DNA from: an uncultured Alphaproteobacteria bacterium
Lineage (GTDB): Bacteria; Pseudomonadota; Alphaproteobacteria; Micropepsales; Micropepsaceae
NCBI GenBank assembly: GCA_903897605.1
Contig: CAIUCH010000044.1
Span: 1-50,527 of the forward strand
Length of the DNA: 50,527 nt
Direction of reading: 5' to 3'
Under the pieces are notes generated by a model. That model was not told where the DNA came from, searched no databases, and was given only the letters and a program-made list of their open reading frames with translations. This document shows positions 31,173 through 40,873 of the stretch, piece after piece. The first letter of the stretch is position 1. Every line of letters begins with the position of its first letter. The position numbers and the translations under genes were made by a program.

Positions 31173-33241
31173 CTCTTCATTGCCTCCAGGACGCCCGACT
31201 CCGTGAGGATCTGCGGCAGGATCACCGGCTTGTCGGCACCGGGCGCGAAATAGAGATAGAGCGGCACGCCGGAGCGGCCATTCTCGTCCAGCAATTTGGT
31301 GATCGCGGCATTGCGGTTGGTCCAGTCCGCGATCAGATATTCAACATGACGATCGGCGAATGCCGACTTGATGCCGGGGCGCGACAGCACCGCCTGCTCA
31401 TTGACCAGGCAGGTGATGCACCAGGCGGCGGTGGCATCGACGAAGACCGGCTTGCCGCTGGCGCGCAGCGAGGCCAGGCGTTCGGGCGTAAAGGCTTGTG
31501 CATTGGCGGTGGCGCTGGTGGCAGAAGGCTGCGCCGCGGCGGCGTGCAGCAAGGAAAGTCCGTAAAAGCCGGCCAGCAACACCAGCAGCGCCGCGACCAT
31601 GCCCAGCCCGCGCCCGCGCACCGACAGATCGCGCGTCACCGTCCACAGCCAGGCGGCCAGTGCCAGCGCCACGAACGCGGCCAGCACGAAGGCGACACCG
31701 TTGGCGCCGGTCTCCTGCGCCAGCACCCAGACCAGCCAGGCGGCCGCGCCATACATGGGGAAGGCCAGGAATTGTTTCAGCCGCAGCATCCAGGTGCCGG
31801 GCTTGGGCATGAAAGACAGCGCGCGCGGCCACACACCCAGGATCAGGAACGGCGACGCAAAGCCGACGCCGAGACCCAGGAAGATCAACATCGCCGAGGT
31901 CACGCTTTGGGTCAGGGCAAAACCCAGCGCCGCCGCCATGAACGGCGCGGTGCAAGGCGCCGCCACCGCGACGGCCAGAACACCAGTGAAGAAAGCGCCG
32001 ACGGGACCGGTGCGCTGCGCCAGACTGTCGCCCACCGTGACCGAGCCCACTTCGAAGACGCCGGACAGGTTCAAACCGACGGCAAAAATCAGCAATGCGA
32101 AACCCGCCACGGCGATCGGTTCTTGCAGTTGGAAGCCCCAGCCCACCGTGGCGCCGCCCTGGCGCAGCAGAACAATGACCAGACCGAAAGCCAGGAAACT
32201 CAGAATCGCGCCGGCGCTATAGGCAAAGCCTTCGCGCGCCGCTTCATGATGTTCGCGGCCGCTATGACTGGCCAGTGCCAGCGCCTTCATCGCCAGGATC
32301 GGCAGCACGCAAGGCATCGCATTGAGAATGATCCCGCCCAGGAACGCCGACAGGATGGCGATCCAGAGGGTGATATCGCCGGTCGTCGCGCCGCTTCCAC
32401 TTCGCGAACCGAAGGCATCGGGCACCGGGCCGGATGGCGCATCGACATTCAAAGCCTGGATCGATCCGTCGGAGGATTTCAGAACCAGCACACCGGTCAG
32501 TGAACCGCCCATCGACGCGGCCTTGTCGCCAGGGGCGAGGCGCAGCACCAGGCCGTCCTTGGTGAAGGCCATCTTCTGCGGCGCGCTGCCTTTGACGATG
32601 CCGGATTTATCGGGGAAGAAACTGGCTTCCACCGGATGCGCCGCCGCCAGCGCGGGCGCGGCGGCATAGATGTCGAGATTTTTCGACAGCGCGTAATTCA
32701 ATTTCCAGGGCGACGCCACGGGCAACAGGTTGCGCGCGGCGGCGAAATCCTTCGCCACGCCGGCATCTGGCGCGGCGGGACCGATCTTGACGGGAAGCGT
32801 CAGCGTGGCGTCTTCCGGCACGCAAATGTCTTTGCACACCAGCCAATCCACCGCGGCTTTCAAGGTGACGGTGTCGCCGGCTTTCGCATCGGCGGGCACG
32901 GTGAGTTTCTGCAGCAACCAGAGCTTGCCCTCATAGCCGTAATCCATCAGCGGCCCAACCGGCAGGCGCTTGGGCGTCGGCCATTGGATGTCGCCCGCGC
33001 TCCAGCCCTTCGGCAAGGTCCATTTGATCTCGCTGGCGGCGCCGGCATCGCCCGGATTGACCCAATAGGTGTGCCAGCCGTCGCGGATATTCTCTTCCAG
33101 CGCCACGGTGATGCTGCCGCCGGGCGGCACGCTGGCGTCTTCGGCCACCAGCCTTGCGTGCACCTTGGGCAATTCGTCGATGCCCTGCGCCAAAGCCGGC
33201 GTGGCGGCCAAAAGGCCCAAAAAGATCAGGAGGTTTTTCAT
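31169..33241 (-). CDS. dsbD: DsbD/ScsB-family thiol-disulfide transporter
   Basis: A 690-residue inner-membrane protein that carries reducing equivalents from cytoplasmic thioredoxin to periplasmic thiol proteins. Domain order: signal peptide (1-19), N-terminal immunoglobulin-like domain with the cysteine pair in LVCKDICVPED, an eight-helix transmembrane domain (about 285-530) with its two redox cysteines in MPCVLPIL and APCTAPFMAAAL, and a C-terminal thioredoxin domain with AAWCITC. The CKDIC pair and overall length are closer to the ScsB-like proteins of Caulobacter than to E. coli DsbD, so partner proteins may be peroxide- or copper-stress enzymes. No adjacent scsC, scsD or cytochrome c genes are seen. 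Start at 33241 lacks a clear ribosome binding site. Confidence 0.9.
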   Translation of the reverse strand: MKNLLIFLGLLAATPALAQGIDELPKVHARLVAEDASVPPGGSITVALEENIRDGWHTYWVNPGDAGAASEIKWTLPKGWSAGDIQWPTPKRLPVGPLMDYGYEGKLWLLQKLTVPADAKAGDTVTLKAAVDWLVCKDICVPEDATLTLPVKIGPAAPDAGVAKDFAAARNLLPVASPWKLNYALSKNLDIYAAAPALAAAHPVEASFFPDKSGIVKGSAPQKMAFTKDGLVLRLAPGDKAASMGGSLTGVLVLKSSDGSIQALNVDAPSGPVPDAFGSRSGSGATTGDITLWIAILSAFLGGIILNAMPCVLPILAMKALALASHSGREHHEAAREGFAYSAGAILSFLAFGLVIVLLRQGGATVGWGFQLQEPIAVAGFALLIFAVGLNLSGVFEVGSVTVGDSLAQRTGPVGAFFTGVLAVAVAAPCTAPFMAAALGFALTQSVTSAMLIFLGLGVGFASPFLILGVWPRALSFMPKPGTWMLRLKQFLAFPMYGAAAWLVWVLAQETGANGVAFVLAAFVALALAAWLWTVTRDLSVRGRGLGMVAALLVLLAGFYGLSLLHAAAAQPSATSATANAQAFTPERLASLRASGKPVFVDATAAWCITCLVNEQAVLSRPGIKSAFADRHVEYLIADWTNRNAAITKLLDENGRSGVPLYLYFAPGADKPVILPQILTESGVLEAMKS

Positions 33242-33303
33242 GGCGGTGAGCTATATCCGTTTGGGCGATTCTTCGCTAGTTGAAGGCAAAAGGTTACGTC
33301 GGC

Positions 33304-33873
33304 ATGAGGGTTACTGGCGGCAAATTGGGCGGAAGACGGCTGGTTGCGCCGGACGATGCCCGCGTGCGGCCTACGTCAGATCGTACCCGTCAGGCGATTT
33401 TCAATATCCTGGAGCATCGCGATTTCGGCATCGGCTTTACGTTGGAAAACGCCGCCGTGGCCGATCTGTTCGCCGGCACCGGCGCGCTGGGCATCGAAGC
33501 CTTGTCGCGCGGCGCGCGTTTCTGCCTGCTGATGGATGATTCCGCGGAGAGCCGCGCCTTGCAGCGCGAGAATGTCGAAGCGCTTGGCCTTACCGGCGTC
33601 ACCAAGATCTGGCGGCGCGACGCCACCGATCTGGGACCGCTTGGCGCCGGCGCGGGCGGGCCTTTCGATCTGGTCTTCATGGATCCGCCTTATGGGGAAA
33701 ATCTGGTCGCGCCCACGCTCAAGAGTTTGCGCGAGGGTGGCTGGCTGGCGAAATCCGCATTGCTGATCGTCGAAACCGCAAAAGGTGAAAATTTCGAGAC
33801 GGAGAATTTCACGCGTCTCGATACGCGTGATTACGGCGCAGCCGAAATCGCCTTTTTAACGCCGGCCGAATAA
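33304..33873 (+). CDS. rsmD: 16S rRNA (guanine966-N2)-methyltransferase
   Basis: A 189-residue SAM-dependent methyltransferase acting on 16S rRNA in the assembled 30S particle. Motifs: [12 protein letters not shown] at the N-terminus, [18 protein letters not shown] loop [19 protein letters not shown], and the catalytic DPPY in [10 protein letters not shown]. The ATG at 33304 opens the conserved N-terminus; an in-frame TTG 24 nt earlier would add MKAKGYVG. It diverges from the DsbD-family gene and its last 18 bp overlap the mutL 3' end, convergently. Length matches the family. Confidence 0.95.
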   Translation: MRVTGGKLGGRRLVAPDDARVRPTSDRTRQAIFNILEHRDFGIGFTLENAAVADLFAGTGALGIEALSRGARFCLLMDDSAESRALQRENVEALGLTGVTKIWRRDATDLGPLGAGAGGPFDLVFMDPPYGENLVAPTLKSLREGGWLAKSALLIVETAKGENFETENFTRLDTRDYGAAEIAFLTPAE

Positions 33874-35670
33874 CCGTTCGATATCGGCAAGCTTCAGCTC
33901 CACATAAGTCGGCCGGCCGTGATTGCATTGGCCGGAATGCGGCGTGGCTTCCATCTCGCGCAGCAGCGCGTTCATTTCCTCGGCATTGAGGCGGCGGCCG
34001 GCGCGAACGCTCATGTGACAGGCCAAAGTGCCGGAAACTTCTTCCAGCCTTTCTTTGAGCGACAAGGCATTGCCGGTCTCGGCGATCTCATCGGCGAGAT
34101 CGCGCATCAATCCCTTCACATCCAGCTTGCCCAGCATGGCGGGGACTTCGCGCACCATCACGGCATCGGGCCCAAAAGCTTCGATAACAAGACCCAGCTC
34201 CGCCAATTCACCGGCACGGGCGGCGACGCGGCTGACCTCGGAAGGATCAAGTTCCACCACTTCAGGGATCAGCAGCGGCTGGCGCGCGATGCCGCCCGTC
34301 GCCAGCGCCTTCTTCATCCGCTCATAGACCAGCCGCTCATGCGCGGCATGCTGGTCGACGATGACGATGCCATCCGCGGTCTGCGCCACCACATAGGTTT
34401 CATGCAGCTGGGCGCGCGCGACGCCGAGTGGCGAGCTGGGCAAATCGGTTGCGGACACCTCTTCCACTTTTGCGGAAACCGGTGCGCCGTCGACAAACAG
34501 CGAAGACGGCTCGTGCAGACCCGTCCGATAAGGTGACGACCGGAAGCCTGGCCGGAATTCGGGCGCTTGATATCCCGGCGGAGCTTGGCGCTGGTACGCC
34601 GCATCGTGAAACGCCGCCAGCGCCGCGCCCGCCACCGTGGTCGAAGCGCGGTGGCCGGCCTGCGCCAGGGTCATTTTCAGCGCCCCCACGATCAGGCCCC
34701 GTACCAGTCCGGCATCGCGAAAGCGCACTTCCGTTTTGGCGGGATGGACATTGACGTCCACGAAGGCCGGATCGCATTCCAGGAACAGCGCCAGCGCCGG
34801 ATGGCGGTCGCGCGCCAGAAAGTCGGCATAGGCGCCCCGCACCGCGCCGATCAAGAGCTTGTCGCGCACCGGCCTGCCATTGACGAACAGGAACTGCATC
34901 TGGGCGTTGGCGCGATTGTAGGTCGGCAATCCGGCATAGCCGGAGAGCGCCACGCCTTCGCGCGAAGCATCCACCTTGGCGGCATTGTCGTGAAAATCGC
35001 GGCCCATGATGCGGGCGAGCCGGGTCAAGCGGCTTTCCAACAGGTCGCGGCCCGCTTCCAGATCCAGAACGCGGCGGCCATCCACCGTCAAGGTAAAGGC
35101 GACGTCGGGCCGCGCCATCGCCAGGCGTTTGACGATGTCCAAAGTGGCAAGATCTTCCGAACGGGTGCTTTTGAGGAATTTCAGCCGCGCCGGCGTGGCG
35201 TAGAAAAGCTCGCGCACATCCACCCGCGTGCCATGCTGACCCGCCGCGCGAAACGCGGTCGGCGAAGGACCGCTCACCGCGCCACCGTCCACGGCGATCT
35301 CTTTCGCCGGTCCGGTTTTGGTACGGCTGGCGATGGACAGCCGCGCCACCGCCCCGATCGAGGGCAGCGCTTCGCCGCGAAATCCCAGGGTCTCGATATG
35401 GGAGAGATCATCCTCGCCATTGCGCTGGGGCAGCTTGGAGGTGGCGTGACGTTCGATCGCCAGGCGAAGATCGCCCGCCTCCATCCCGCTGCCGTCATCC
35501 TCGACCAGGATGAGATCGGCGCCGCCATTGGAGGTGGCGATATCGATGCGGGTCGCACCGGCGTCCAGTGCGTTTTCGATCAGCTCTTTCACCGCCGCGG
35601 CGGGCCGCTCCACCACTTCGCCGGCGGCGATGCGATTGACCGTGCCCTCCGATAGCCGGCGGATACCCAA
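33856..35670 (-). CDS. mutL: DNA mismatch repair protein MutL
   Basis: A 604-residue GHKL ATPase linking MutS to downstream mismatch repair. N-terminal motifs are [32 protein letters not shown] and [12 protein letters not shown]; the C-terminal dimerisation domain contains [11 protein letters not shown] and ends [16 protein letters not shown] [12 protein letters not shown] form without the metal DQHA(X)2E(X)4E endonuclease residues would be E. coli-like; here HERLVYE is kept, so endonuclease activity is possible but not claimed. The start is TTG at 35670. Its ribosome binding site AAGAAGG lies inside the last codons of the duplicated pgi tail (35672-35745), so the insertion there left mutL expression signals intact. 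Confidence 0.96.
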   Translation of the reverse strand: MGIRRLSEGTVNRIAAGEVVERPAAAVKELIENALDAGATRIDIATSNGGADLILVEDDGSGMEAGDLRLAIERHATSKLPQRNGEDDLSHIETLGFRGEALPSIGAVARLSIASRTKTGPAKEIAVDGGAVSGPSPTAFRAAGQHGTRVDVRELFYATPARLKFLKSTRSEDLATLDIVKRLAMARPDVAFTLTVDGRRVLDLEAGRDLLESRLTRLARIMGRDFHDNAAKVDASREGVALSGYAGLPTYNRANAQMQFLFVNGRPVRDKLLIGAVRGAYADFLARDRHPALALFLECDPAFVDVNVHPAKTEVRFRDAGLVRGLIVGALKMTLAQAGHRASTTVAGAALAAFHDAAYQRQAPPGYQAPEFRPGFRSSPYRTGLHEPSSLFVDGAPVSAKVEEVSATDLPSSPLGVARAQLHETYVVAQTADGIVIVDQHAAHERLVYERMKKALATGGIARQPLLIPEVVELDPSEVSRVAARAGELAELGLVIEAFGPDAVMVREVPAMLGKLDVKGLMRDLADEIAETGNALSLKERLEEVSGTLACHMSVRAGRRLNAEEMNALLREMEATPHSGQCNHGRPTYVELKLADIERLFGRR

Positions 35671-35671
35671 G

Positions 35672-35820
35672 CTAACCTTCTTTCAAATATTGCCGCGCCA
35701 GGATCTTGCCCTCTTCCACGCCGGGCTGGTCGAAGGGGTGAGCGGCGGCGCGCGAGCAGGTCCGGGGGACCTGCGAGAGCCGCGAACGCCCGAAGCGAAG
35801 CGAAGGGCCGGACCGAACCA
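35672..35820 (-). repeat. 149-bp insertion carrying a second copy of the pgi 3' end
   Basis: Positions 35672-35740 repeat 35821-35889, the end of pgi, at a fixed offset of 149 bp. The repeat encodes [21 protein letters not shown] plus a stop; the real pgi tail differs at one residue in this stretch (V for I) although the DNA differs at ten positions, nearly all synonymous. The remaining 75 bp are non-coding and include a perfect hairpin, GCAGGTCC-GGG-GGACCTGC at 35756-35774, and a GAAGCGAAGCGAAG tract. The fragment cannot be translated as pgi, as it has no start of its own, but its last bases supply the mutL ribosome binding site. Confidence 0.8.
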
Positions 35821-37098
35821 TCAGCCTTCCTTCAAATATTGCCGGGCCAAAACTTTGCCCTCTTCCACACCGGGCTGGTCGAACGGGTCAACCCCCATCA
35901 AGCGGCCCATCAGGATGGTCTCGAGCATGAAATGCATCATCAGCGCACCCATCTCGAATTCATCGACCTTTGAGAGATGGATTAGCCGCACCGGCCGGCC
36001 ATTCTTGAAAAGCGTTTGCGCGGTGGCGCGGAATTCCGCATCCACCAGATCGCCGAGTCTTTTGCCCGCCAGGTAATCGAGGCCCAATTGCTTGGCGCGG
36101 GCGCGGGGCGCCGCCGGGCCCTTGCCTTTGGTATCGATGCTGACCAGCGTGAATAAGGCATTGCCCGGTCCATCGCGGAACAGCTGCAGCTGGCTGTGCT
36201 GATCCACCGGTCCCAGCACCGACACCGGCGTCGCACCCTTGCCGTCCTTGCCCAGGCTTTCCGCCCAGAGCTGCCGCCACCAGCCGCCGAACACCTGCAG
36301 CTTGTCGGCGTATGGCCACAGGATCGTGGTGGCGAGCTTGCCCTCCGCCGCCAGCGCCTGATGCAGCGCCGCACCGACCGCTGCCGGCGCGTCGCCGGCC
36401 GTCCTGGCCACCAAGGTCGCTTCCAGAACGGCCTGCGCGCCGCCGCGCAATTTCTTCACATCGATCCCCATCAGGATCGCGGGCAGAATGCCGACCACGG
36501 TGAGAACCGAATAGCGTCCACCGACGCCGGTGGGATGATCCAGACGCGCCGCGCCGATACTGTCCGCGAAATCGGCCAGCGGACTTTTGTGCGGTTCGGT
36601 GACGATGGTGAAGTGTTTCTTCAGCGACTTGACGCCGACCTTCTCCAGCGCCTCGGTGGCGGTCAGGACCTGCATCAAGGTTTCCGCGGTGCCGCCGGAT
36701 TTCGAGATGGCGATAAAATGGGTTCTCTTGAGATCGAACCGCTTCAGCGCCGCCGCCCAGGAAAAGGGATCGGGATTGTCGTGAAATTCCACCCAGGGCA
36801 TCGAAGCCCGACGCAGCGCCGTCAGCGCCTGGCCGCCCAAGGACGAACCGCCGATCCCCAGCACCGCCACGGTCTTCATGCCCTTGATGCCGGCCGCCAG
36901 CTTCGCCGCCGCCTTCAAGTCGTCGGTCCGGGACGGAATGCCCAGAAGCTCCAATGTCCCCCGCTGGCCGCGCAGCCAACCCAGCGCATCATTCGCCGCC
37001 GCCAGGGCCTTGTCATACCCTGCCCGTGGGACGGCGCCTTTGCCGGAAAGCGCGAGATCGAGAGAGACGCGGAGCGGAGGGTTTTTCGATTCGGGCAT
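35821..37098 (-). CDS. pgi: glucose-6-phosphate isomerase
   Basis: A 425-residue cytoplasmic isomerase interconverting glucose 6-phosphate and fructose 6-phosphate. Signature stretches are VLGIGGSSLGGQALTAL, ISKSGGTAETLMQ, VGGRYSVLTVVGILPA, the catalytic glutamate region in VDQHSQLQLF, and the C-terminal DPFDQPGVEEGK with the catalytic lysine. Length is that of the shorter bacterial class. The ATG at 37098 opens MPESKNPPLRVS; an earlier start at 37146 has no support. A second copy of its last 22 codons lies immediately downstream (35672-35745), see that entry. It probably forms an operon with mutL downstream. Confidence 0.96.
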   Translation of the reverse strand: MPESKNPPLRVSLDLALSGKGAVPRAGYDKALAAANDALGWLRGQRGTLELLGIPSRTDDLKAAAKLAAGIKGMKTVAVLGIGGSSLGGQALTALRRASMPWVEFHDNPDPFSWAAALKRFDLKRTHFIAISKSGGTAETLMQVLTATEALEKVGVKSLKKHFTIVTEPHKSPLADFADSIGAARLDHPTGVGGRYSVLTVVGILPAILMGIDVKKLRGGAQAVLEATLVARTAGDAPAAVGAALHQALAAEGKLATTILWPYADKLQVFGGWWRQLWAESLGKDGKGATPVSVLGPVDQHSQLQLFRDGPGNALFTLVSIDTKGKGPAAPRARAKQLGLDYLAGKRLGDLVDAEFRATAQTLFKNGRPVRLIHLSKVDEFEMGALMMHFMLETILMGRLMGVDPFDQPGVEEGKVLARQYLKEG

Positions 37099-37163
37099 GG
37101 ATTCGACTCTAGCAGAAGGGTTGCAAGGAAACGGTCCCGCCCTCACCCGATCAACAGATCCGT

Positions 37164-38534
37164 TCAGGGTCGCGCGGGGGCAGCAGGCTTGGCCGCAGGA
37201 TTGATGGCGGGCTTGGAGGTCTGGGCCACGGGCTTGCCTTCCACCGGGGTGCCGGCGACCACCACCGTGAGACGCGCCGGATCGAACAGGCGTTTTGCCA
37301 CCCGTTTCACGTCGTCCAGGGTCACGGCCTCGATCAGGGCGTTACGCCGGGCGACATAGCCGATATCCAGGCCCTGGCGCTGGAAGGTTCCCAGCTGCGA
37401 GGCGATGCCGGCGTTGGAAGCGAAGGCCAGTGGGAACGAACCCGTCAAAAAAGTCTTGGCGTCATCCAGCTCGCTCTGCGTAGCGCCGTTGGCGGCGAAA
37501 TCCGCCAAGGTGTCGTGCACCACTTGGATGGTCTGGCGCACGGCGTCGGCGCGGGTGGCGACCGAGCCCACCATCACGCTGGCTTTGCGATAGCTGGTGA
37601 GGGAGGTGTTGATGCCATAGGTGAGGCCGCGCTTGACCCGCACTTCATCGGTCAGCCGCGATGAAAATCCGCCACCACCCAGAATGTAATTGGCGACATA
37701 GCCGGGAATGAAATCGGGATCGGCGCGCATGATCCCCGGCAATCCGAACAGGATGGTGGGCTGCGGCACCGGCATCTGCAGCACACGCACACCCGGACTG
37801 CCCAGCCGTCCGATCGCCGGCAAGGGCGGCGGCGTGACATTGGCGACGGGCTGGAACGTGTCGCCGAGAAGTTTTTGCGCCGCTGCCGCGGTGATGTCGC
37901 CCGCGACCGCGATCTGAAGACCGCCCTTGACCCAATGGTTTTTGGCGAACCCGCGCAGATCGTCGACGGTGATCGCCGACAGGCTCGCGACTTCGCCATC
38001 GCTGGGACGGCTGTAGGGATGGCCATTGAAGAAGGCCCTGGCGAAAGCGCGCCGCGCCACCGTGGGTGGACGGCTGAGACCTTCCTGGATGCCCTGGATC
38101 ATCTGGGCGCGCACCCGCGTCACCGCTTCGGCGTCGAAGCGCGGATGGGTCAGCGCCAACTGCAGCAGATGCATCGCCAGCGGCGCGTTTTCGGTCAGAG
38201 TGACGACCGAGATCACCATATCGTCGCGCTCGACACTGGCGCGAAGCTGGATGGCGTGATCGGCCAGCGCTTCCTGGAAAGCGCGGGAATCCATGTTGCC
38301 CGCGCCTTCATCGATCAGCGCCGCGGTGAAGGACGCCAAACCCGCCTTATTGGCGGGATCATAGGCCGCGCCCGCCGGCAAGGTGATGGAGATCGCGACG
38401 ATCGGCACGGTGTGATCCTCGCTGAACCAGACTTCGGCATTCTTGCCGAGATCGATGGCATTGATGTCGGCGGCGGACGCCGGCGAGATCGCCAGAGTGC
38501 AGAAAACCAACGACAGGAAGAGTTTCAAACTCAT
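37164..38534 (-). CDS. M16 peptidase-like protein, non-catalytic partner
   Basis: A 456-residue exported protein of the pitrilysin/mitochondrial-processing-peptidase family. A signal peptide (1-22, ending SPASA) leads to ADINAIDL and an M16 N-terminal domain, but the zinc motif HxxEH is absent: the corresponding stretch is KAGLASFTAALIDEGAGN. The C-terminal M16 domain shows GGGGFSSRLTDEVRVKRGLTYG, the substrate-binding R/Y signature. It is therefore the inactive subunit of a two-subunit peptidase with the upstream HFFEH-containing gene, whose stop it overlaps as ATGA. A proline- and alanine-rich tail follows residue 430. Confidence 0.92.
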   Translation of the reverse strand: MSLKLFLSLVFCTLAISPASAADINAIDLGKNAEVWFSEDHTVPIVAISITLPAGAAYDPANKAGLASFTAALIDEGAGNMDSRAFQEALADHAIQLRASVERDDMVISVVTLTENAPLAMHLLQLALTHPRFDAEAVTRVRAQMIQGIQEGLSRPPTVARRAFARAFFNGHPYSRPSDGEVASLSAITVDDLRGFAKNHWVKGGLQIAVAGDITAAAAQKLLGDTFQPVANVTPPPLPAIGRLGSPGVRVLQMPVPQPTILFGLPGIMRADPDFIPGYVANYILGGGGFSSRLTDEVRVKRGLTYGINTSLTSYRKASVMVGSVATRADAVRQTIQVVHDTLADFAANGATQSELDDAKTFLTGSFPLAFASNAGIASQLGTFQRQGLDIGYVARRNALIEAVTLDDVKRVAKRLFDPARLTVVVAGTPVEGKPVAQTSKPAINPAAKPAAPARP

Positions 38535-39880
38535 TTTGCCGCTCCCGGCAAAAGATAGGCGCTGACCGCGTTGCGCCGGAAAAGACGCTGGGACGCTTTC
38601 TGTATGCCCGCGGCGTCCACGGCGCGGATGCGGGCGGGCCATTCATTCACGTCATCCGCCGTCAGCCCGATCATCAGCGCCTGGCCGTAGGCCGATGCCA
38701 TCGCGAACTGGCTGTCGCGGCGATAGATCACCGATGCCAGCAGCTGGGTCTTGGCCCGTGTCAGATCGGCAGCCTTGGCCTGGGCGTTGGAAAATCCCTG
38801 CATCACCTGATCGACCGCTTTTTCCAGCGCCTCCAGCGAAACGCCGGCCCGCGGCACGGCATAGACCGAGAACTCGCCGGCATCGCGGGCATAGCCGTCA
38901 TAGGAAGCGCCTGCATCGGTGGCGAGTTTCTTTTCCTCCACCAGCACGCGGTAGAGCGCGGCAGTCTGATCGCCGCCCATCACCTGCGCCAGGGTCTCGA
39001 AACTTTCCGCTTGGCCCGGCGCCGCCTGGGCATAGGAGGGGACGCGATAGGAACGCTGGAACAGCGGCACCTGGATGTCGGGGCGCGTCAAGGTCATGCG
39101 GGTCTCGGTGAGCCGCGGCGGCTCGGAAAATTCCGAGCGGGGCTGCAATGGCCGCGCCGCGACCTTGCCATACTCGGCTTGCGCCATGACGCGGATCTGA
39201 TCCGGCATGACGTCGCCGGCAATGATCAAGGTGGCGTTGTTGGGCGCGTAATGATGCTTGTAGAAATCCTGGGCCGAGACTTTGTCGATGCGGCGGACTT
39301 CCTCCGGCCATCCCAGCACCGGACGGCCATAGGGATGCGACATGTGCAGCGCCGCTTCCACTTGTTCGCCCATCAATGCCTGCGGATTATTCTCCACCCG
39401 CATGCGGCGTTCTTCCAGCACGACATCGCGCTCGGTGGTGACGTTGCTGTCGGAGAGATCGAGATTGACCATGCGGTCGGCCTCCAAATCCATCGCCAGT
39501 TTCAGCCGGTCGGCCGCGATCTGTTCGTAGAAGGCGGTGTAGTCGTGGGTGGTGAAAGCGTTATCCTCGCCGCCATTCTTGGCGATGGTCTGGGCATAGA
39601 GATCGCCGGGGACCTGCTTGGTGCCGCGAAACATCATGTGCTCGAAGAAATGCGCCAGGCCCGAGATGCCCGGCGGATCGTCCACCGCGCCGACCTTGAA
39701 CCACAGCATTTGCGTGACGACCGGGGCCCGATGATCGGGGATCACCAGAACCTGCATGCCGTTGGGCAGCGAGAATTGAAAAGTTTGCGCCGCCGGTGCG
39801 GATTGCGGCGCGGACGCGGCCGGTCCAGCGACCGCCGCCGTCAGCAGAAGCGCCAGCAGAATCGTTCTAGAACCAGTCAA
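38531..39880 (-). CDS. M16 zinc metallopeptidase, catalytic subunit
   Basis: A 449-residue exported M16 peptidase. The zinc motif HFFEH lies in GLAHFFEHMMFRGTK, with the downstream zinc ligand glutamate in VVLEERRMRVENNP. The C-terminal half has the second M16 fold. The N-terminus TGSRTILLALLLTAAVAGPAASA is a signal peptide; the most plausible start is TTG at 39880, which overlaps the last 14 bp of the DUF3035 gene. A longer frame to 40051 is antisense-free but runs through that gene and is unlikely. It forms a coupled pair with the non-catalytic M16 gene, as is usual in alphaproteobacteria downstream of lspA. Confidence 0.92.
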   Translation of the reverse strand: MTGSRTILLALLLTAAVAGPAASAPQSAPAAQTFQFSLPNGMQVLVIPDHRAPVVTQMLWFKVGAVDDPPGISGLAHFFEHMMFRGTKQVPGDLYAQTIAKNGGEDNAFTTHDYTAFYEQIAADRLKLAMDLEADRMVNLDLSDSNVTTERDVVLEERRMRVENNPQALMGEQVEAALHMSHPYGRPVLGWPEEVRRIDKVSAQDFYKHHYAPNNATLIIAGDVMPDQIRVMAQAEYGKVAARPLQPRSEFSEPPRLTETRMTLTRPDIQVPLFQRSYRVPSYAQAAPGQAESFETLAQVMGGDQTAALYRVLVEEKKLATDAGASYDGYARDAGEFSVYAVPRAGVSLEALEKAVDQVMQGFSNAQAKAADLTRAKTQLLASVIYRRDSQFAMASAYGQALMIGLTADDVNEWPARIRAVDAAGIQKASQRLFRRNAVSAYLLPGAAK

Positions 39881-40364
39881 ACCAGCCGCCGCTGCTCTTG
39901 CCGGTTGCGGCCGCGCCCTTGGGTAACGGCGCCGCCTTGGCGGGACTGCCCAGTATGCGGTCCGTGAAACTGGTATCGGCGCCCTGCATGTTCCTCTCGT
40001 CGGACTGAAGCTGGGCGCGGACCGAGGGGTCGGCGCTCTGCACGCCGGCATTGGCCAGCAGCATCTTCTCGCTTGGCGAATAATTGCCTTGGATCTGGGC
40101 CGCCGCTGTCGCCGGATCGGTGGAGCTGAACATTGCCACTTCCGCCGCCGAAGTGGGGTCGGTCTGATTGAGCGGCGCCGCGCCCGGTGATGGCGGGCGC
40201 AGATTGAAATCGGGCGGAATGATCAGGGGCGCCTTGGTGGTGACCGCGAACTCGTCCGGCGACTGTTTGGTGAGGCCGGCTTCCTGGCGAAGACTGTCGC
40301 AGGCCGACAGCGCCGCAAGCGCGACACCCAGGACTGCGAAACGAAGAACAAGCTGGCTACGCAT
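39867..40364 (-). CDS. DUF3035 lipoprotein
   Basis: A 165-residue exported protein with a lipobox-like signal end (LAALSAC, Cys22). It carries SPDEFAVTTKAPLIIPPDFNLRPP, the core of DUF3035, a family found next to lspA and M16 peptidase genes in alphaproteobacteria. The rest is low-complexity and proline/alanine rich, ending GGWFDWF. It presumably sits in the outer membrane or the periplasmic face of the inner membrane; its role is unknown. It lies 17 bp downstream of lspA. Confidence 0.88.
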   Translation of the reverse strand: MRSQLVLRFAVLGVALAALSACDSLRQEAGLTKQSPDEFAVTTKAPLIIPPDFNLRPPSPGAAPLNQTDPTSAAEVAMFSSTDPATAAAQIQGNYSPSEKMLLANAGVQSADPSVRAQLQSDERNMQGADTSFTDRILGSPAKAAPLPKGAAATGKSSGGWFDWF

Positions 40365-40381
40365 CGGCCTACTCCAATCGC

Positions 40382-40873
40382 TCAGGCTTCCGGTTGGGGC
40401 TTGAGCACTTCATAGATGATCGCGACCGCGCCAAAGGTGATGGCGATGTCGGCGATGTTAAAGACATACCAGTCATAGCCGAATCCGTAAAAGTGGAAAA
40501 AGTCGGCCACCCGGCCATATACCAGCCGGTCGATGAGGTTTCCCAGCGCCCCGCCGATCACCAGACCCACCCCGATTCCCAGGGAAAGGCTGGTCATGCC
40601 CCAAAGCCAGTAACCAAGTCCCGCCACCGCCCCCAAGGATACCAACACCAGGAGCGCGGTACCCCAGATGCTGGAGGCCGGAAACAGGCCGTAGGACACC
40701 CCAGGGTTCCACACCATCACCAGATTAAAAAACGGCAAGACCGGAATCGACTGTCCGGGCGCCATATGGAGAAAGCCCGCGCCATAAAGCAGGCCGAATT
40801 TGGAAACCTGGTCGGCGAAAAGCGCCGCCGCCGCCGCGACCAGGCCCCATTCCCGCGGGCGGGGCCCGGTCAT
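40382..40873 (-). CDS. lspA: signal peptidase II (prolipoprotein signal peptidase)
   Basis: A 163-residue inner-membrane aspartic peptidase that cleaves prolipoprotein signal peptides after lipidation. Four helices are visible. Conserved motifs are FADQVSKF near the N-terminus and the two catalytic aspartates in GNLIDRLVYGRVADFF and FNIADIAI. Its ATG overlaps the ileS stop as ATGA, the usual ileS-lspA coupling. The two lipoproteins in this window (DUF3035 and the heptad-repeat protein) are likely substrates. Confidence 0.97.
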   Translation of the reverse strand: MTGPRPREWGLVAAAAALFADQVSKFGLLYGAGFLHMAPGQSIPVLPFFNLVMVWNPGVSYGLFPASSIWGTALLVLVSLGAVAGLGYWLWGMTSLSLGIGVGLVIGGALGNLIDRLVYGRVADFFHFYGFGYDWYVFNIADIAITFGAVAIIYEVLKPQPEA

